NCBI RefSeq assembly: GCF_003351225.1
Contig: NZ_QQSY01000002.1
Span: 982,118-1,046,117, forward strand
DNA: 64,000 bases
Reading direction: 5' to 3'
From: Dyella solisilvae
GTDB lineage: Bacteria > Pseudomonadota > Gammaproteobacteria > Xanthomonadales > Rhodanobacteraceae
Part shown: positions 8,672 through 19,356 of the stretch, in pieces
Layout of the letters: each line of letters begins with the position of its first letter
How positions within the stretch are numbered: the stretch's first letter is position 1
Made by a program: the position numbers and the translations under genes
The notes under the pieces: generated by a model
What the model was told of the DNA's origin: nothing
Seen by the model: only the letters and a program-made list of their open reading frames with translations
Databases searched by the model: none

Positions 8672-9772
8672 ATGCAATTCAGCATTCAACGAGAAGCTCT
8701 GCTTAAGCCGCTTCAGCAGGTCGTCGGCGTGGTTGAACGACGCCAGACGCTGCCGGTGCTCGCCAACCTGCTGGTGAAGGTCGCCGACGGCAAAGTGTCC
8801 ATGACCGGCACCGACTTGGAAGTCGAAATGGTCGCCACCACCGGCGCCGACAAGCTGGCGGACGGTGAAATCACCATTCCCGCCCGCAAGCTGTTCGACA
8901 TCGTGCGTGCGCTGCCTGATGGCGCCCAGATCGAGCTGAAGCTCAACGGCGACCGCGTGGCGCTCAATGCCGGACGCAGCCGCTTCACGCTCGCCACGCT
9001 GCCGGCCACCGAGTTCCCGACCATCGATGAAATAGAGCTGGTTGAGCGGGTCACGCTGCCGGAAGAAGTGCTGCGCGACCTGATGGACCGCACCGCGTTC
9101 GCCATGGCCAACCAAGACGTGCGCTACTACTTGAACGGCATGCTGCTGGACCTGCAGGAGCACACGCTGCGTTGCGTGGCTACCGACGGCCATCGCCTGG
9201 CGCTCAAGGAAACCAAGCTGGACAGCAAGGTGGCCGCGCGCCGGCAGATCATCATTCCGCGCAAGGGCGTCAACGAGCTGGTTGGGTTGTTCGAGACCGG
9301 CGAAGGGCAGGTTGAGCTAGAATTCGGGCGCAATCACCTGCGAGTTCGCCGTGGCGACGTGGTGTTCACCTCCAAGTTGATCGACGGCCGCTTCCCGGAT
9401 TACGAGGCGGTGATCCCGCTCGGCGCCGACAAGTCCGCCACGCTGGATCGCGAAGTGCTTCGTGGCGCCCTGCAGCGCGCTGCGATCCTGTCCAACGAGA
9501 AGTACCGCGGCGTGAAGCTGGAACTCTCGCCGGGCAAGCTGCGCATCGTGGCGCACAACCCGGAACAGGAAGAGGCCGTGGAAGAGCTGGAAGCCGAGAC
9601 GGTGGTGTCGGATCTGGCCGTGGGCTTCAACGTGGGCTACCTGCTCGACGCGCTGGGCGCCCTGCGCGGCGAACGTGCCCGCCTCAACCTGCGGGATGCA
9701 CAGTCCAGCTGTCTGGTGCAGGAAGACGACAGTGACCAGGCCCGCCACGTGATCATGCCGCTGCGCCTCTGA
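8672..9772 (+). CDS. dnaN: DNA polymerase III beta subunit (sliding clamp)
   Basis: This encodes the ring-shaped dimeric clamp that tethers polymerases and mismatch-repair proteins to DNA. The product has 366 residues, the normal length. It opens MQFSIQREALLKPLQQVVGVVERR, contains the conserved NQDVRYYLNGMLLDL and TDGHRLA segments, and ends with HVIMPLRL (the usual C-terminal MPMRL-type motif). It lies downstream of the origin spacer and 96 bp upstream of recF. Confidence 0.98.
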   Translation: MQFSIQREALLKPLQQVVGVVERRQTLPVLANLLVKVADGKVSMTGTDLEVEMVATTGADKLADGEITIPARKLFDIVRALPDGAQIELKLNGDRVALNAGRSRFTLATLPATEFPTIDEIELVERVTLPEEVLRDLMDRTAFAMANQDVRYYLNGMLLDLQEHTLRCVATDGHRLALKETKLDSKVAARRQIIIPRKGVNELVGLFETGEGQVELEFGRNHLRVRRGDVVFTSKLIDGRFPDYEAVIPLGADKSATLDREVLRGALQRAAILSNEKYRGVKLELSPGKLRIVAHNPEQEEAVEELEAETVVSDLAVGFNVGYLLDALGALRGERARLNLRDAQSSCLVQEDDSDQARHVIMPLRL

Positions 9773-9809
9773 TGTCTGACACGCGATTGCCGAAACCGGG
9801 CAAGCCGCC

Positions 9810-9849
9810 AAGAAACGCCGGGGTCGTCGCAAGACACCCCGGCGTTCTT
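9810..9849. other. Inverted repeat between dnaN and recF
   Basis: AAGAAACGCCGGGG (9810-9823) is complementary, with one bulged base, to CCCCGGCGTTCTT (9837-9849), forming a stable 13-bp stem. There is no T-run, so this is not a standard terminator. It ends 19 bp before the preferred recF start codon and would sequester an alternative TTG start at 9848. A role in attenuating or coupling recF expression is possible but unproven. Confidence 0.6.
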
Positions 9850-9868
9850 GCGTTGGGAAGCCGCTGAG

Positions 9869-10943
9869 ATGTGGCTGGAGAGTCTGCGCATTCGTGGCCT
9901 GCGGTGTCTGGCCGAGGTCGATGTGGCCCTGGAGCCGGGCGTGACGGTGTTTGCCGGGGCCAACGGCGCCGGCAAGACCAGCTTGCTGGAAGCCGCCTTC
10001 CTTTTGTCCCACGCCCGTTCCTTTCGCAGCGGGGCCAAGGAGGCCTTGCTCCAGCGAGGGGCTGACGGACTGTCGGTATTCGCCGAGCTACGACACGCGG
10101 ATGGGCAAGCCCACCGCATTGGGCTGGGGCGTCAGGGAAGCCGTTGGGAAGCCAGGATCGACGGGGCGCCTGCTTCCTTGAGCGAACTTGTAGGGGAATG
10201 CGCCGTGGTGTGTTTCGAACCCGGCTCGCATGCCCTGATAGCCGGCGGGGCTGAAGAGCGGCGTCGTTATCTGGATTGGGGCGTGTTCCACGTGGAACAT
10301 GGCTTCATGCTGGCATGGCGTCGGTATCAACGAGCGCTGAAACAGCGAAATAGCCTGTTGCGGGCGGCAACGCCAGCCCCTGACGCCCAGTTCCTGCCTT
10401 GGGAGGCTGAACTGGCCTCCGCTGCGGCCCTGATTGACCAACAGCGCGAACTTTATCTGGGAGCCTTGCGCCCCTATTTAGCTGGAAGCATGGCGGCGCT
10501 ATTGCCGGAGCTGGGTTTGGTGGAGCTGCGTTACCGACGAGGCTGGGCTGATGGCGCTGAACTGGCTGAGGTGCTCGCCTTGCAACGGGGGAGGGACCTC
10601 GCCCGTGGGCACACCACCCAGGGTTCGCATCGGGCGGATTGGTCGATTGCCTTCGAGCACGCGCCGCTTCGTGAGCATCTGTCCCGCGGGCAAGAGAAGC
10701 TCACCGCGCTGGCCTGCGTGCTGGCCCAGGCGTCCCTTTACGCCGAGAGGCGGGGGGAGTGGCCGGTGGTCTGTCTGGACGACCTGGCTTCCGAGCTCGA
10801 CAAGGCCCACCAGGCCGCAGTGGTCGCCCAACTGAGAGCGGTGGGGGCCCAGGTGCTGGTGACCGGGACGGAGGTGCCTGACGCCTTGCAGGGCGACTCC
10901 ACGCAGGTGTTCCACGTGGAACAAGGTCGTCTCAACCCCCTGC

Positions 10944-10948
<5 letters not shown>
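9869..10948 (+). CDS. recF: DNA replication and repair protein RecF
   Basis: RecF is an SMC-like ABC ATPase that helps load RecA at gapped DNA during replication restart. The 359-residue product has Walker A GANGAGKTS near residue 35, the ABC signature segment LSRGQEKLTALACVLAQA, and Walker B VVCLDDLASELD near the C-terminus. I chose ATG 9869 (MWLESLRIRGLRCL) because RecF proteins begin just before the first beta strand; a TTG at 9848 would add seven residues. The coding sequence contains two identical 16-bp palindromes resembling parS, both encoding VFHVE. It is in the standard dnaN-recF-gyrB order. Confidence 0.96.
10284..10299. promoter_or_regulatory. parS-like centromere site 1 (inside recF)
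   Basis: TGTTCCACGTGGAACA is a perfect 16-bp palindrome. It differs from the classic parS consensus TGTTTCACGTGAAACA only at the two symmetric positions where Pseudomonas-type sites have C/G. It lies about 1.8 kb from the proposed oriC, as expected for a ParB nucleation site used in origin segregation. Confidence 0.8.
10908..10923. promoter_or_regulatory. parS-like centromere site 2 (3' end of recF)
   Basis: This is a second perfect copy of TGTTCCACGTGGAACA, 624 bp after the first and in the same reading frame (VFHVEQ). It ends 20 bp upstream of a TATAAT at 10944-10949, so ParB bound here could also touch the gyrB promoter region. Confidence 0.8.
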
Positions 10949-13441
<2,493 letters not shown>

Positions 13442-13757
13442 ACCAGTGCGCAGGGGTTGGCGGTCGTCCTGCGACGGCCGTCACACCCACCCCACTTTCG
13501 CTCGATCGTGCTAGCGTATTAGCACGTTAGTGCGCGACGACCACAACGGGAAACCTGCGTTTTCCAGGGCAAAAAGTCACGGGTGGCATGGCGCTGGCGC
13601 TTGTAAATCATGTCCAGTCGTCTGCGTATGGTTCAACTTATTGATTCTTAACAATCTTTGTTGTGGCACTGCGACTTGTTATCTGGCTCCTAGTCAGGTT
13701 ACGCTCAGCGATCCCCCGCGTCATCGGCGCGTGAAACCCCTAAACCTGAGGACTGCC
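13442..13757. other. Gene-free spacer between gyrB and the TPR gene
   Basis: This 316-bp stretch carries no credible gene. It contains a perfect stem-loop CGTGCTA-gcgtat-TAGCACG at 13507-13526 that could be an operator or a weak terminator, and an AT-rich portion (about 13625-13665) that probably holds the promoter of the downstream gene. No convincing -35/-10 pair could be assigned. Confidence 0.5.
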
Positions 13758-15047
13758 ATGAAGCGTGTTCCCCTGATCAAGATGCTCGCTGGTACGGCGC
13801 TGGCCCTGGCCGTGGTGAGCACCCCGGTCATCGCGGGCGACAGCACTTCCAAAGATAAGAAGGAAGCGCTGTATCCGAATGCCACCCGCAAGGAACCGAA
13901 GCTGGACCTGACCAGCGACAAGGATCAGAAGGCCCTCAACGAAGGTCTTGATGCCGCCAATGCGCAGGAGAAGGACAAGGCGATCCAGCTCCTCCAGCCG
14001 ATCGTGGACGGCAGCAAGAGCAAGTACGCCCAGGCGCTGGCTCTGCAGGCGCTGGCCAACCTGCACTACAACGACGGCGACGTGAAGGGCGCCATCGACC
14101 TGCTCAAGCGTTCGCTCGACATCGGCGTCATGCCGAACGACACCTACTTCCAGCTCCAATACATGCTGGCCCAGTTCTACCTGGCCGATGAGCAGTACCA
14201 GCTGGCGATCGACACGGTCGAGAAGTGGCGCGCCGAGGGCAAGAAGGAAACCGCTGCCTCGTACGCACTGGAAGGCAACGCCTACTACCGCCTCGAGAAG
14301 TACCCGGAAGCGATTGCCGCCATCAAGAAGGCGCAGTCGATGACCGACAAGCCGGAAGACAGCTGGAACCAGATCCTGATGGCCAGCTACTCGGAGTCGG
14401 GCCAGGGCGACCAGGCTGCCCAGGTGGCCCAGCAGCAGCTCGCCGCCAACCCGAACGATCCGAACGCGCTGAACAACGCGGTCGCCGTGCTGATGCAGGC
14501 CCAGAAGTATCCGGAAGCGATCGCGCTGATGGAGAAGGCTCGCGCCGCCGGCCAGCTCAAGACCGAGAAGGACTACGTCAACCTGACCAAGCTCTATCTG
14601 GTCAGCGGCCAGAACAGCGGTGACCAGAAGGGTCCGGCGACCAAGGCGGTTGCCGTGCTGCAGGAAGGCATCGACAAGGGCGTCGTGACGCCGACCGCTG
14701 AAAACTTCCAGCTGCTCGGCACCGCCAACTACATGTCCGACAATGTGGCGGGCGCGCTGGCGGCCTATAAGAAGGCGATCCCGCTGGCGAAGGACGGCGA
14801 AGCGAACATCCGCGCCGGTCAGCTGCTGATCCAGGACGGCAAGTTCAGCGAGGCCAAGGGCCTCATCCAACAGGGCATCGACAAGGGCGTGCAGCACAAG
14901 GGCACTGCTTACATGTTGCTGGCCGAAGCGAATCGTGGCCTGAAGGACAAGCCGGGCACGATTGCAGCCATGGAGAAGGCCGCGCAGGACCCCGAAACCT
15001 CCGCCAAGGCAAACGCTTGGCTGAAGGCTCAGGGAGCGAGCAAGTAA
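13758..15047 (+). CDS. Secreted tetratricopeptide-repeat protein
   Basis: This is a probable periplasmic scaffold protein with TPR repeats and unknown partners. The 429-residue product begins with a clear signal peptide (MKRVPLIKMLAGTALALAV, cleavage after PVIAG), preceded by a GAGG ribosome-binding site. Repeated helical pairs such as ALALQALANLHYNDGDVKGA and AASYALEGNAYYRLEKYPEA cover most of the chain. A longer open frame from 13530 lacks a signal peptide at its start and is rejected. It precedes tonB-exbB-exbD-exbD on the same strand, a neighbourhood seen in xanthomonads, so a role in TonB-dependent transport or envelope assembly is plausible but inferred. Confidence 0.85.
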   Translation: MKRVPLIKMLAGTALALAVVSTPVIAGDSTSKDKKEALYPNATRKEPKLDLTSDKDQKALNEGLDAANAQEKDKAIQLLQPIVDGSKSKYAQALALQALANLHYNDGDVKGAIDLLKRSLDIGVMPNDTYFQLQYMLAQFYLADEQYQLAIDTVEKWRAEGKKETAASYALEGNAYYRLEKYPEAIAAIKKAQSMTDKPEDSWNQILMASYSESGQGDQAAQVAQQQLAANPNDPNALNNAVAVLMQAQKYPEAIALMEKARAAGQLKTEKDYVNLTKLYLVSGQNSGDQKGPATKAVAVLQEGIDKGVVTPTAENFQLLGTANYMSDNVAGALAAYKKAIPLAKDGEANIRAGQLLIQDGKFSEAKGLIQQGIDKGVQHKGTAYMLLAEANRGLKDKPGTIAAMEKAAQDPETSAKANAWLKAQGASK

Positions 15048-15068
15048 GGCGTTGCGTGTAACAACCGA

Positions 15069-15098
15069 GAGGCGGATAGACGTCCATATCGCCGCCTC
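15069..15098. other. Stem-loop downstream of the TPR gene
   Basis: GAGGCGG (15069-15075) pairs with CCGCCTC (15092-15098) around a 16-nt loop. No T-run follows, so it may stabilise the upstream mRNA end rather than terminate transcription. Confidence 0.4.
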
Positions 15099-15250
15099 AC
15101 GGGTGCTATACAAATGCCATGTGCTGTTGTACCGTTGAAACCTTTCCGTGTTCGCGTCCAGTGGCAAATGTCATCCCGTTTATTGGATCGATATTGCCAC
15201 CAGGTGCTGTGACCACGACTCACCGATTGATTAGCTCCAGATAGTGACAG

Positions 15251-15910
<660 letters not shown>

Positions 15911-15959
15911 CTCCGGTTACGGTCAATTAGTTCACGCTTGACTTTCCAAGGGTAGCGTT

Positions 15960-16706
15960 ATGTTCCTGCAAACTTCTCCGGCCCCCGCGGGCGGTACCAC
16001 CAACGCCGAAGCCATGAAGTCGATGGGCTTCGACCACCTCATCCACAACTTCGATTTCCTTGGCTGGATCGTGTTCGTGGTGCTGGTGGTGATGTCCTTC
16101 TCCTCCTGGTACTTCATCGTCGCCAACGCGATCCGCAACTCCATGGTTCGCGGCCGCGCCGACAAGGTCATCAACGGTTTCTGGTCGAATGGCTCGACCC
16201 AGGACGCCATCCGTGAGCTGGAAGCTCAGCCCAAGGGCGAACCGTTCTCGAAGATCGCCCTCGACGCCGCTTCGGCCGTCGCTCACCACCAGCAGGCTTC
16301 GGCCGGCGGTGGTCGCCTCGCCGAGTCGCTCAGCCGCTCCGAGTTCATCGACCGCGCCCTGCGCCAGGCCGTCGCTCGCGAGAGCCTGCGTCTGGAAGGC
16401 GGCCTGACCCTGCTCGCCACGGTCGGTTCGTCGGCTCCGTTCATCGGTCTGCTTGGTACCGTGTGGGGCATCTACCACGCGCTGATCAAGATCTCCGCGT
16501 CGGGCAATGCTTCGATGGAAGCGGTGGCCGGTCCGGTGGGTGAAGCTCTGATCATGACCGCCTTCGGTCTGTTCACCGCTATCCCGGCCGTGCTTGCCTA
16601 CAACTTCTTCAACCGTTCGAATCGCCTGACCTACGCTCAGTTCGACGAGTTCGCGCACGACCTGCACGACTTCTTCGCGACCGGCGCTCGCGTCGAAGGC
16701 AAGTGA
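15960..16706 (+). CDS. exbB: TonB-system proton channel subunit ExbB (MotA/TolQ/ExbB family)
   Basis: ExbB forms the pentameric inner-membrane stator channel that powers TonB. The 248-residue product has a first helix (LGWIVFVVLVVMSFSSWYFIV), a cytoplasmic loop, and two C-terminal helices with the family core GLTLLATVGSSAPFIGLLGTVWGI and the EALIMTAFGLFTAIPAVLAYN segment. These match the MotA/TolQ/ExbB domain in spacing and residues. A short N-terminal extension rich in Ala/Pro/Gly precedes the first helix. It is followed by two exbD genes at 11-bp and 5-bp spacing, so the three are surely one operon. Confidence 0.95.
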   Translation: MFLQTSPAPAGGTTNAEAMKSMGFDHLIHNFDFLGWIVFVVLVVMSFSSWYFIVANAIRNSMVRGRADKVINGFWSNGSTQDAIRELEAQPKGEPFSKIALDAASAVAHHQQASAGGGRLAESLSRSEFIDRALRQAVARESLRLEGGLTLLATVGSSAPFIGLLGTVWGIYHALIKISASGNASMEAVAGPVGEALIMTAFGLFTAIPAVLAYNFFNRSNRLTYAQFDEFAHDLHDFFATGARVEGK

Positions 16707-16717
16707 GGGATTGACCC

Positions 16718-17131
16718 ATGGCGATGAGCACTGGAGACAGTTCCGGCGGTCCGATGTCGGAAATCAACGTCACGCCGCTCGTCGACGTGATGCTGGTGCT
16801 GCTGATCATCTTCATGATTACCGCGCCGCTGATGTCCCATCGAATCACGGTGGTGCTGCCGACCGCTAACCCGAAGGTTGCGGACACGGAGCAGGTTGAG
16901 CCGATGGACTTGGCCGTGAAGCCGGATGGCACGATGTACCTCAATGACGTCGAAGTCACTGAGGGTGAGCTGAAGGCGCAGTTTGCGGTTGCGGCGTCCA
17001 AGACGCCGCAGCCGGAGCTGCAGATCCGCGCGGACAAGACCACGGAATACAAGGTCGTGAAGAAGATCCTGGCCAGCGCCAAGGAACAAGGCATGGTCCA
17101 TGTCGGTTTCATTACGACCGGCAAGGAGTAA
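16718..17131 (+). CDS. exbD: TonB-system stator subunit ExbD (first copy)
   Basis: ExbD is the single-pass partner of ExbB that carries the proton-accepting Asp. The 137-residue product has the conserved start MSEINVTPLVDVMLVLLIIF, where the Asp in LVDVMLVLLI is the essential residue, followed by the periplasmic ExbD fold (PDGTMYLNDVEVTEGELKAQ). It lies 11 bp after exbB and 5 bp before a second exbD. Tandem exbD genes are a known xanthomonad feature, in which the second copy has a specialised role. Confidence 0.95.
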   Translation: MAMSTGDSSGGPMSEINVTPLVDVMLVLLIIFMITAPLMSHRITVVLPTANPKVADTEQVEPMDLAVKPDGTMYLNDVEVTEGELKAQFAVAASKTPQPELQIRADKTTEYKVVKKILASAKEQGMVHVGFITTGKE

Positions 17132-17136
17132 GAGTC

Positions 17137-17553
17137 ATGGCATTCAGTTCTGGAAGTGGTAAGGGCCCGATGGCCGACATCAACGTCACGCCGCTCGTCG
17201 ACGTGATGCTGGTGCTCCTGATCATCTTCATGATCACGGCCCCGATGCTTACCCACAAAGTGAAGATCGACCTGCCGCAGCCGAACCCGAACGTGGTCCA
17301 GCCGGAGAATCCGCCGGAACCAGTCCGCCTCAAGATCGACCAGTCCGGCGCGCTGTACTGGAACGATACCCCGGTGGACGAGCTGGGCCTGAAGGCACAG
17401 CTGGCGGTGATTGGTGGTCTGGGCGATCCGGCGAAGCAGCCGGAAGTGCAGATTGCCGCGGACGATGGCGTCGCTTACGAGCACGTCGCCCGTGTGCTGG
17501 CCGATGCGAAGAGCTTCGGTCTGACCAAGATCGGCTTCACTGAAGGTCAGTGA
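17137..17553 (+). CDS. exbD: TonB-system stator subunit ExbD (second copy)
   Basis: This is a second ExbD/TolR-type protein of 138 residues. The membrane segment MADINVTPLVDVMLVLLIIF is almost identical to that of the first copy and retains the essential Asp. The periplasmic part has clearly diverged (LPQPNPNVVQPENPPEPVRL), suggesting a distinct periplasmic partner. It is the last gene of the tonB operon and is followed by a strong intrinsic terminator at 17586-17616. Confidence 0.94.
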   Translation: MAFSSGSGKGPMADINVTPLVDVMLVLLIIFMITAPMLTHKVKIDLPQPNPNVVQPENPPEPVRLKIDQSGALYWNDTPVDELGLKAQLAVIGGLGDPAKQPEVQIAADDGVAYEHVARVLADAKSFGLTKIGFTEGQ

Positions 17554-17585
17554 TTCCGCGAGGAATCGCAGTAACACTACCCTTT

Positions 17586-17616
17586 GAACCCCCGCCTAGT
17601 GCGGGGGTTCTTTTTT
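17586..17616 (+). terminator. Rho-independent terminator of the tonB-exbBDD operon
   Basis: A perfect 10-bp stem, GAACCCCCGC (17586-17595) with GCGGGGGTTC (17601-17610), has a CTAGT loop and is followed by six T. It lies 33 bp past the second exbD stop codon. Confidence 0.92.
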
Positions 17617-17788
17617 GGGCGATCGGCATGACGGACGTCTGGACGTTTAGACGGCCAAACATATGCATTGGGCGAATGCCTTGACACGCTTGATTGCGCG
17701 TACGGTGCGCATCTACAAGCGCACGTTGACCACGCAGGAGCAGACCCTGTGCGCGACCATCACTTCATCGCAGCGCGATGAATGACGC

Positions 17789-18532
17789 TCAGCGCAGAAT
17801 CTGCAGGTAACGGTGCACGGTCGTGGCCATCCCGTCGTACAGGGCCTCGCCGATCAGCGCGTGGCCGATCGATACCTCGGCCAAGCCAGGTATGGCCGCT
17901 TTGAACGTGCCGAGATTGGCCTGGCTGAGGTCGTGTCCCGCATTCACCGCGAGGCCGGCGTGCTGTGCGCGACGCGCGGTGTCCGCGCAGCGCTCCAGTT
18001 CCTCCTGCACGTTGCCTTCGGCGAAGGCATGCGCGTAGGGACCTGTATAGATCTCGATGCGCTGCACGCCGATGCCGACGGCGGCCTCAAGACCGGTGGC
18101 GCCGGCATCGACGAACAGGCTGACGCGGCAACCGATATCGCGCAACTGAGCAACGATCGGCCGCAACACGTCGATGTCGCGCTCGAGGTCGAAGCCGTGG
18201 TCGGACGTGATCTGGCCATCGCTGTCAGGCACCAGGGTGACCTGGGTCGGGCGCACCTCGCGGGCAAGCTCGATCAGGCCGGGATAACTGCCGCGCGCAG
18301 CAGCGAACGGGTTGCCTTCGATGTTGTATTCCACACGGCCACGCAGCGCCGCCGCCAACGCGCGCACGTCGTCCGGTCGCACGTGCCGCTGGTCGGGCCG
18401 CGGGTGCACGGTGATGCCACCGCAGCCGGCATCGATGCAGGTGTGCGCCGCGCGGATGATGTCTGGTTCGGCGCCGCCGCGCGAATTGCGCAGCACGGCG
18501 ATCTTGTTGAGGTTGACGCTGAGCAGGGTCAT
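17789..18532 (-). CDS. pdxJ: Pyridoxine 5'-phosphate synthase
   Basis: PdxJ condenses 1-deoxyxylulose 5-phosphate with 3-amino-2-oxopropyl phosphate to form pyridoxine 5'-phosphate, the last ring-forming step of vitamin B6 synthesis. The 247-residue TIM-barrel protein begins [20 protein letters not shown] and has [28 protein letters not shown], and [12 protein letters not shown] motifs typical of PdxJ. Start at ATG 18532 is set by the conserved first strand; the open frame to 18586 is unlike the family. It is preceded by a phosphopantetheinyl transferase gene 66 bp upstream on the same strand and converges on the tonB operon. Confidence 0.97.
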   Translation of the reverse strand: MTLLSVNLNKIAVLRNSRGGAEPDIIRAAHTCIDAGCGGITVHPRPDQRHVRPDDVRALAAALRGRVEYNIEGNPFAAARGSYPGLIELAREVRPTQVTLVPDSDGQITSDHGFDLERDIDVLRPIVAQLRDIGCRVSLFVDAGATGLEAAVGIGVQRIEIYTGPYAHAFAEGNVQEELERCADTARRAQHAGLAVNAGHDLSQANLGTFKAAIPGLAEVSIGHALIGEALYDGMATTVHRYLQILR

Positions 18533-18598
18533 GGAGGCGGCGTGTCTCGCGAACGGGGCGGCGCTGGCCGCGGCGGCGGGCTGCACACAGTGCGCCGA

Positions 18599-19243
18599 TC
18601 ACCTGCCGTCGGCAAGTGTCCACTGCCGGATGCGACGGGGCTCGCCGTGCCAGGCCAGCGAGCCGACATGGGCTTCGTCCAGCACGAGCCGGTGCAGTTG
18701 CCACTGGCTGGCCTGGTGCCCGTCCAGCCGGCCAAGCACCGGAAGGTCGCCTGAGCCGCTAATGCTCAGGCGATCGAGACCGAAGGCAATGCCGCGTCCC
18801 AGGGCCTTGAGCACGGCCTCCTTGGCGGTCCAGATCTCGAGGAAGGCGCGGTCGCGCTGTCCATCGGGCAGCTGCTCGAGCGCCTGCGTCTCGTCCGGGC
18901 TGAAATAGCGCCGGGCGATGGCAAGGGCTCGGGGGTGCGGACGAACCCGTTCCAGGTCGATGCCGGGAACCACGCCGCGGGCGATGGCGATCACCGCCTG
19001 GTCGCTGCTGTGCGACCAGTTGAACGCGAACGCCTCGCCATGTTCCGGGGCCAGCAAGGGACGGCCATGGGCGGCTTCCTCGAGCCGCACCGTGTGCACC
19101 GGCACGCCGAGGTAGATGGCCAGCATGGCCAGCAGCGGCGCCCGACCCTCGTGGTGGTCATAGCCGAGCCGCCACACGTGTATCTCGTCATCGCCCAGCC
19201 GCTCTGCTACTTTCCGTGGCGTCTGGCCGTCTGTCGTCATCAT
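18599..19243 (-). CDS. 4'-phosphopantetheinyl transferase superfamily protein
   Basis: Members of this family transfer the phosphopantetheine arm of CoA to a Ser on carrier proteins of fatty acid, polyketide or peptide synthesis. The 214-residue Sfp/HetI-like product shows the two hallmark motifs: GIDLERV, with a Mg-binding Asp, and FLEIWTAKEAVLKALGRG, with the catalytic Glu/Lys. An upstream FNWSHSSDQAVIAIA segment matches the family's FN-SH motif. It is near the size of Sfp. It probably forms a transcription unit with pdxJ. The carrier-protein target cannot be told from this window. Confidence 0.9.
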   Translation of the reverse strand: MMTTDGQTPRKVAERLGDDEIHVWRLGYDHHEGRAPLLAMLAIYLGVPVHTVRLEEAAHGRPLLAPEHGEAFAFNWSHSSDQAVIAIARGVVPGIDLERVRPHPRALAIARRYFSPDETQALEQLPDGQRDRAFLEIWTAKEAVLKALGRGIAFGLDRLSISGSGDLPVLGRLDGHQASQWQLHRLVLDEAHVGSLAWHGEPRRIRQWTLADGR

Positions 19244-19356
19244 CCGTCCATGGTGCCGGGTGTGCGGCGTGAGTTACAAGCCGGGCGGACGCCTGCCCCT
19301 CTCGCGTCGCCTGGCCGCGGTCCATCGCAGGGACGCACTCGCCACGGAGTATCCGC

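Noticed and set aside
13665-13700. Possible sigma-54 promoter (TGGCAC...TTGT) before the TPR gene
   Set aside because: The -12 element is shifted by one base and lacks the GC dinucleotide.
17663-17785. 40-codon plus-strand frame (MHWANALTRLIARTVRIYKR) after the tonB operon
   Set aside because: There is no ribosome-binding site or recognisable family, and it lies between a terminator and a convergent gene. It is too weak to annotate.
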